Source of the DNA: JAXHMB01 sp034521755 | GTDB lineage: Bacteria; Bacteroidota; Rhodothermia; Balneolales; Balneolaceae | Reading direction: 5' to 3' | Assembly (NCBI GenBank): GCA_034521755.1 | Contig: JAXHMB010000004.1 | Span: forward strand, 1-64,000 | Length of the DNA: 64,000 nt | Part shown: positions 61,284 to 64,000 of the stretch, in pieces | Position numbering within the stretch: the first letter of the stretch is position 1 | Layout: each line of letters begins with the position of its first letter | The notes under the pieces: generated by a model | Seen by the model: only the letters and a program-made list of their open reading frames with translations | What the model was told of the DNA's origin: nothing | Databases searched by the model: none | Position numbers and translations under genes: made by a program

Positions 61284-62915
61284 ATGTCTAACGCTTACTT
61301 CAACTTACGGGAACCTGAAAACGAACCGATTTACTCCTATGCTCCCGGTACTCACGAACGAAAGGAACTTCAAGAAGAATTAAAAAGACAAAAATCAAAA
61401 CAGATTGAAATTCCGGCCATCATTGGAGGAAAAGAAGTAAAAACCGAACGCGCAGCGGATGTTGTAATTCCGCACGATCACAATCATATACTGGGTACTA
61501 CTTATCTTTGCGGACAAAAAGAAGTAGATATGGCTATTGATGCTGCACTGGAAGCACGTGCCGAATGGGCGGCGATGCCATGGCAAGAAAGAGCAGCTAT
61601 TTTTATGAAAGCTGCTGATTTGCTGGCAGGTCCATGGAGATACAAAATGAACGCTGCAACGATGCTGGGTCAGTCAAAGACTGCTTATCAATCAGAAATT
61701 GATGCTATCGCCGAGCTGGCGGACTTCTTCCGGTTCAATGCATACTATCTGACAGAAATTTATAAAGAACAGCCCTATTCACCAGAAGGCATGTGGAACC
61801 GATCTGAGTATCGTCCGCTTGAAGGCTTTGTATTTGCAATCACTCCTTTCAATTTTAGTTCTATTGCTGTAAATCTTCCTACAGCTCCGGCACTTTGCGG
61901 AAATGTAGCTTTGTGGAAGCCTGCAACTACTTCTATTTATTCCAGCTATTTTGCTATGCAAATGCTTGAAGAAGCAGGCCTGCCAGCAGGCGTCATTAAC
62001 TTTTTACCGGGCCGGGGAGCTGATGTCGGCGATCCTGTTTTGGAAAGTGAACATCTTTCCGGGCTACACTTTACCGGATCAACCGGCACATTTCAGCATC
62101 TGTGGAAAAGCATTGCCAACAATATTGAAAAGTATAATACTTATCCCCGCATTGTAGGTGAGACCGGCGGCAAAGACTTTATCTTTGCTCATGAAGAAGC
62201 CGATGTGGATGCACTGGTTGTTGCAGCTCTTCGCGCAGCTTATGAATACCAAGGGCAAAAATGTTCTGCTGCATCCCGAATATATATCCCCGAATCTATC
62301 TGGCCTGAATTTGAAGAAAAGTTTAAGGCTGAAGTTGGCAAAATTAAAATGGGAGATGCCCAGGATTTCACCAACTTTATGACAGCCGTGATTGATCAGC
62401 GTGCTTTTGACAGTATTACCGAATATATCGACTATGCCAAAGAAGCAGATGATGCTGAAATACTTATTGGCGGCGGTTATGATGATTCTGAAGGATACTT
62501 CATTGAGCCTACCCTGGTTAAAGCAGAAGACCCTCATTTTAAAACCATGGAAGAAGAAATATTTGGTCCGGTACTCACGGTCTATGTTTATGAAAACGAT
62601 AAATTCGATGAGACACTGGAGATTTGTGATAATACTTCTCCTTATGCCCTAACCGGTGCGATATTCTCTCAAGACCGTTATGCACTTAAGAAAATGACGG
62701 ATTTTCTGAACCAGGCTGCAGGTAACTTTTATATCAATGATAAGCCTACCGCAGCAGTCGTAAACCAACAGCCTTTTGGAGGAGCTCGAAAATCAGGCAC
62801 CAACGACAAGGCTGGAAGTGCCGCTAACCTGATGCGCTGGATTTCAGTTCGCTCGTTAAAAGAAACCCAGGTTCCTCCTAAAGATTGGACTTATCCATTT
62901 ATGAAAGAAGAATAA
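61284..62915 (+). CDS. pruA: L-glutamate gamma-semialdehyde (1-pyrroline-5-carboxylate) dehydrogenase
   Basis: 543 aa, single-domain type. Oxidises the proline breakdown intermediate to glutamate with NAD. Active-site Glu in VGETGGKDF (~293) and Cys in GQKCSAASRIY (~327); ITPFNFSSIAVNLPTAP is the NAD-binding start and the C-terminal FGGARKSGTNDKAG is family-typical. No proline dehydrogenase is adjacent. Followed by a strong terminator. Confidence 0.95.
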   Translation: MSNAYFNLREPENEPIYSYAPGTHERKELQEELKRQKSKQIEIPAIIGGKEVKTERAADVVIPHDHNHILGTTYLCGQKEVDMAIDAALEARAEWAAMPWQERAAIFMKAADLLAGPWRYKMNAATMLGQSKTAYQSEIDAIAELADFFRFNAYYLTEIYKEQPYSPEGMWNRSEYRPLEGFVFAITPFNFSSIAVNLPTAPALCGNVALWKPATTSIYSSYFAMQMLEEAGLPAGVINFLPGRGADVGDPVLESEHLSGLHFTGSTGTFQHLWKSIANNIEKYNTYPRIVGETGGKDFIFAHEEADVDALVVAALRAAYEYQGQKCSAASRIYIPESIWPEFEEKFKAEVGKIKMGDAQDFTNFMTAVIDQRAFDSITEYIDYAKEADDAEILIGGGYDDSEGYFIEPTLVKAEDPHFKTMEEEIFGPVLTVYVYENDKFDETLEICDNTSPYALTGAIFSQDRYALKKMTDFLNQAAGNFYINDKPTAAVVNQQPFGGARKSGTNDKAGSAANLMRWISVRSLKETQVPPKDWTYPFMKEE

Positions 62916-62930
62916 CATAAGCAGATATAA

Positions 62931-62957
62931 AAAAGCCCGGTTTCATCCGGGCTTTTT
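62931..62957. terminator. Bidirectional intrinsic terminator
   Basis: AAAAGCCCGG / CCGGGCTTTTTT stem with T-runs on both strands, between the convergent pruA and coiled-coil lipoprotein genes. Confidence 0.9.
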
Positions 62958-63058
62958 TTATGAGAGCATATATACTTCGACTTCTCTTTACCTATTTAAA
63001 AGATTAAAGAATAAGTCGAAGAGGGATAATAAAAAGTATAAGATCAGGAGAATACCCT

Positions 63059-63484
63059 TTAACCCAAGTCTTGTTTTAAGTTATTGAGTGAAGTCTTCAA
63101 GGACTCAAGCTTATCTACAAAACTGACTTTAAGTTCTTTCCAGTTTTCTTGTCCCTTTTCTTTCAGATCAGCCAAATCAGACTCCAGCAATTCTTTTTGC
63201 TTCTTTATTTCTGTCATTTTTTTCTCAAGTTCCTTATCGGCTTCTCCACTTTCTTCTCCGATTTGTTTCTGAATTTCTTTCATTTCTTCCTCCATGGCTG
63301 TAAGCTTATTGTTAACCTCAGTCACAAATTCCTGCTTGGTTTGATTGGCATCGTCCTGCATAGACTCTAATGCCTCTCCTGCTTCCTGCTGTGCTTCATC
63401 AACCTTGTTTGAGGTTTCCTTACTGCAGCCGGTAACAACCATCACAGATAACGCTATTACAAATATTGATTTAATAAGTCTCAT
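63059..63484 (-). CDS. Small coiled-coil lipoprotein
   Basis: 141 aa from ATG 63484, where MRLIKSIFVIALSVMVVTGC is a type II signal peptide (lipobox VVTGC); an upstream start would add eight residues before it. The rest is a heptad-rich, strongly charged coiled coil (KLTAMEEEMKEIQKQIGEES). Likely anchored in the envelope; no specific family is recognised. Confidence 0.7.
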   Translation of the reverse strand: MRLIKSIFVIALSVMVVTGCSKETSNKVDEAQQEAGEALESMQDDANQTKQEFVTEVNNKLTAMEEEMKEIQKQIGEESGEADKELEKKMTEIKKQKELLESDLADLKEKGQENWKELKVSFVDKLESLKTSLNNLKQDLG

Positions 63485-63630
63485 GACTCCAAAATTTTGA
63501 GTTAACATTAATAGTCTTTTCTAACTAAATGGAATTCAGATTGTTCCATAAATTTTAGCAAGATTATTCTGTGAAATTCTTCACGCAAATTGGGATATTA
63601 AGTCGCATTTAAATTATTTGAATACACTTT

Positions 63631-64000
63631 ATGAACATAAGCATACTGGGCTGCGGCTGGTTGGGGCTTCCTTTAGCAAAAACACTCATCAAAGATGGGC
63701 ACAACGTTCACGGCTCTACCACTACCAAAACAAAAATTCAGACACTGAATGAGGAAGGAATCACACCCTATTTAATCACACTGGAACCGAGACTTTCCTG
63801 CAACAACTGTGAAGCTTTCTGGCAAACAGAGCTGCTTATTTTAAATATTCCCCCCGGGCGCGGACGTAAAAACGTCGTTGAATATCATACGAAACAGATT
63901 CGTTCTATTCGAGAGAGATTAGAGAACTCAACAATTAAAAAAATAGTCTTTGTGAGTTCTACATCCGTATATCCAAAACTTCCGGGGGTGGTCACTGAAG
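63631..64000 (+). CDS. NAD(P)-binding epimerase-like protein (partial, C-terminus beyond window)
   Basis: The first 123 codons are here. Rossmann start MNISILGCGWLGLPLAKTLI with GxGxxG, DGHNVHGSTTT, and VFVSSTSVYPKLPG, which contains the SS-x-x-Y pattern of extended SDR epimerases. It is most like the YeeZ-type SDR proteins; the actual substrate is unknown. Confidence 0.8.
   Translation, partial: MNISILGCGWLGLPLAKTLIKDGHNVHGSTTTKTKIQTLNEEGITPYLITLEPRLSCNNCEAFWQTELLILNIPPGRGRKNVVEYHTKQIRSIRERLENSTIKKIVFVSSTSVYPKLPGVVTE

Noticed and set aside
61103..61291. Open frame across the hemG-pruA gap
   Set aside because: It overlaps the end of hemG and the start of pruA in another frame and has no recognisable features.
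1..64000. CRISPR arrays, intact insertion sequences and rRNA genes
   Set aside because: No regularly spaced repeats, transposase or rRNA-like sequence was found on reading the window.

Overview
The window looks like chromosome from a Bacteroidota/Balneolota-type bacterium, most likely a Balneolaceae relative (inference). The reasons are: several TAnnTTTG-type -7 promoter boxes; lipoprotein signal peptides on many envelope proteins; an IspE-free, murF-free dcw cluster running mraZ-rsmH-ftsL-ftsI-murE-mraY-murD-ftsW-murG-murC-ftsQ-(small gene)-ftsA/ftsZ; the alternative GlmU-like protein family; and DUF4856, imelysin and TonB receptor genes. MurE carries a DNPR motif, which points to meso-diaminopimelate peptidoglycan. 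No phage, intact insertion sequence or CRISPR array is visible.

Layout. 1-5.7 kb: end of a secreted Asp-box (BNR) repeat protein, a zinc metalloprotease lipoprotein, a small methyltransferase, a holin-like membrane protein and an Hpt protein. 5.7-6.13 kb: AT-rich gene-poor stretch with three perfect DnaA boxes, a candidate oriC, beside glmS. Genes to its left are mainly on the minus strand and genes to its right mainly on the plus strand. 6.1-9.3 kb: glmS and a GlmU-like gene (amino-sugar nucleotide supply). 9.5-14.2 kb: a decaying region: a multiply frameshifted SLC13-type transporter, a cold-shock gene, tRNA-Leu(CAG), and then remnants of at least four genes, one with an internal 175-bp direct duplication. 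14.3-19.5 kb: hydrolase, SPW-type membrane protein, katG, another broken gene, NlpC/P60 lipoprotein. 19.6-21.2 kb: pdxJ-era.

21.2-25.8 kb: a candidate structured RNA, then a SAM-I riboswitch with a visible terminator/antiterminator, followed by CoA-binding protein, metY, metX and homoserine dehydrogenase: a methionine operon. 25.8-26.3 kb: a terminator-ended leader-like RNA and a 38-aa ORF. 26.4-42 kb: the dcw (division and cell wall) cluster, led by a textbook MraZ operator of three TGGG repeats spaced 10 bp; murE carries one frameshift. 42-50.6 kb: sensor kinase, TauE/SafE permease, PhzF protein, mutS2, hemD, BamA-like protein, AhpD-like protein.

50.7-61.2 kb: an iron/haem neighbourhood. 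A DtxR-like palindrome precedes DUF4856 lipoprotein - imelysin lipoprotein - full-length vitamin K-dependent gamma-carboxylase-like HTTM protein - TonB-dependent receptor. A ferric-iron binding lipoprotein and protoporphyrinogen oxidase (hemG) diverge from a second palindrome. The four-gene set, pairing an apparent glutamate carboxylase with metal-uptake surface proteins, is the most interesting system here. 61.3-64 kb: pruA, a coiled-coil lipoprotein and the start of an NAD-dependent epimerase-like gene.
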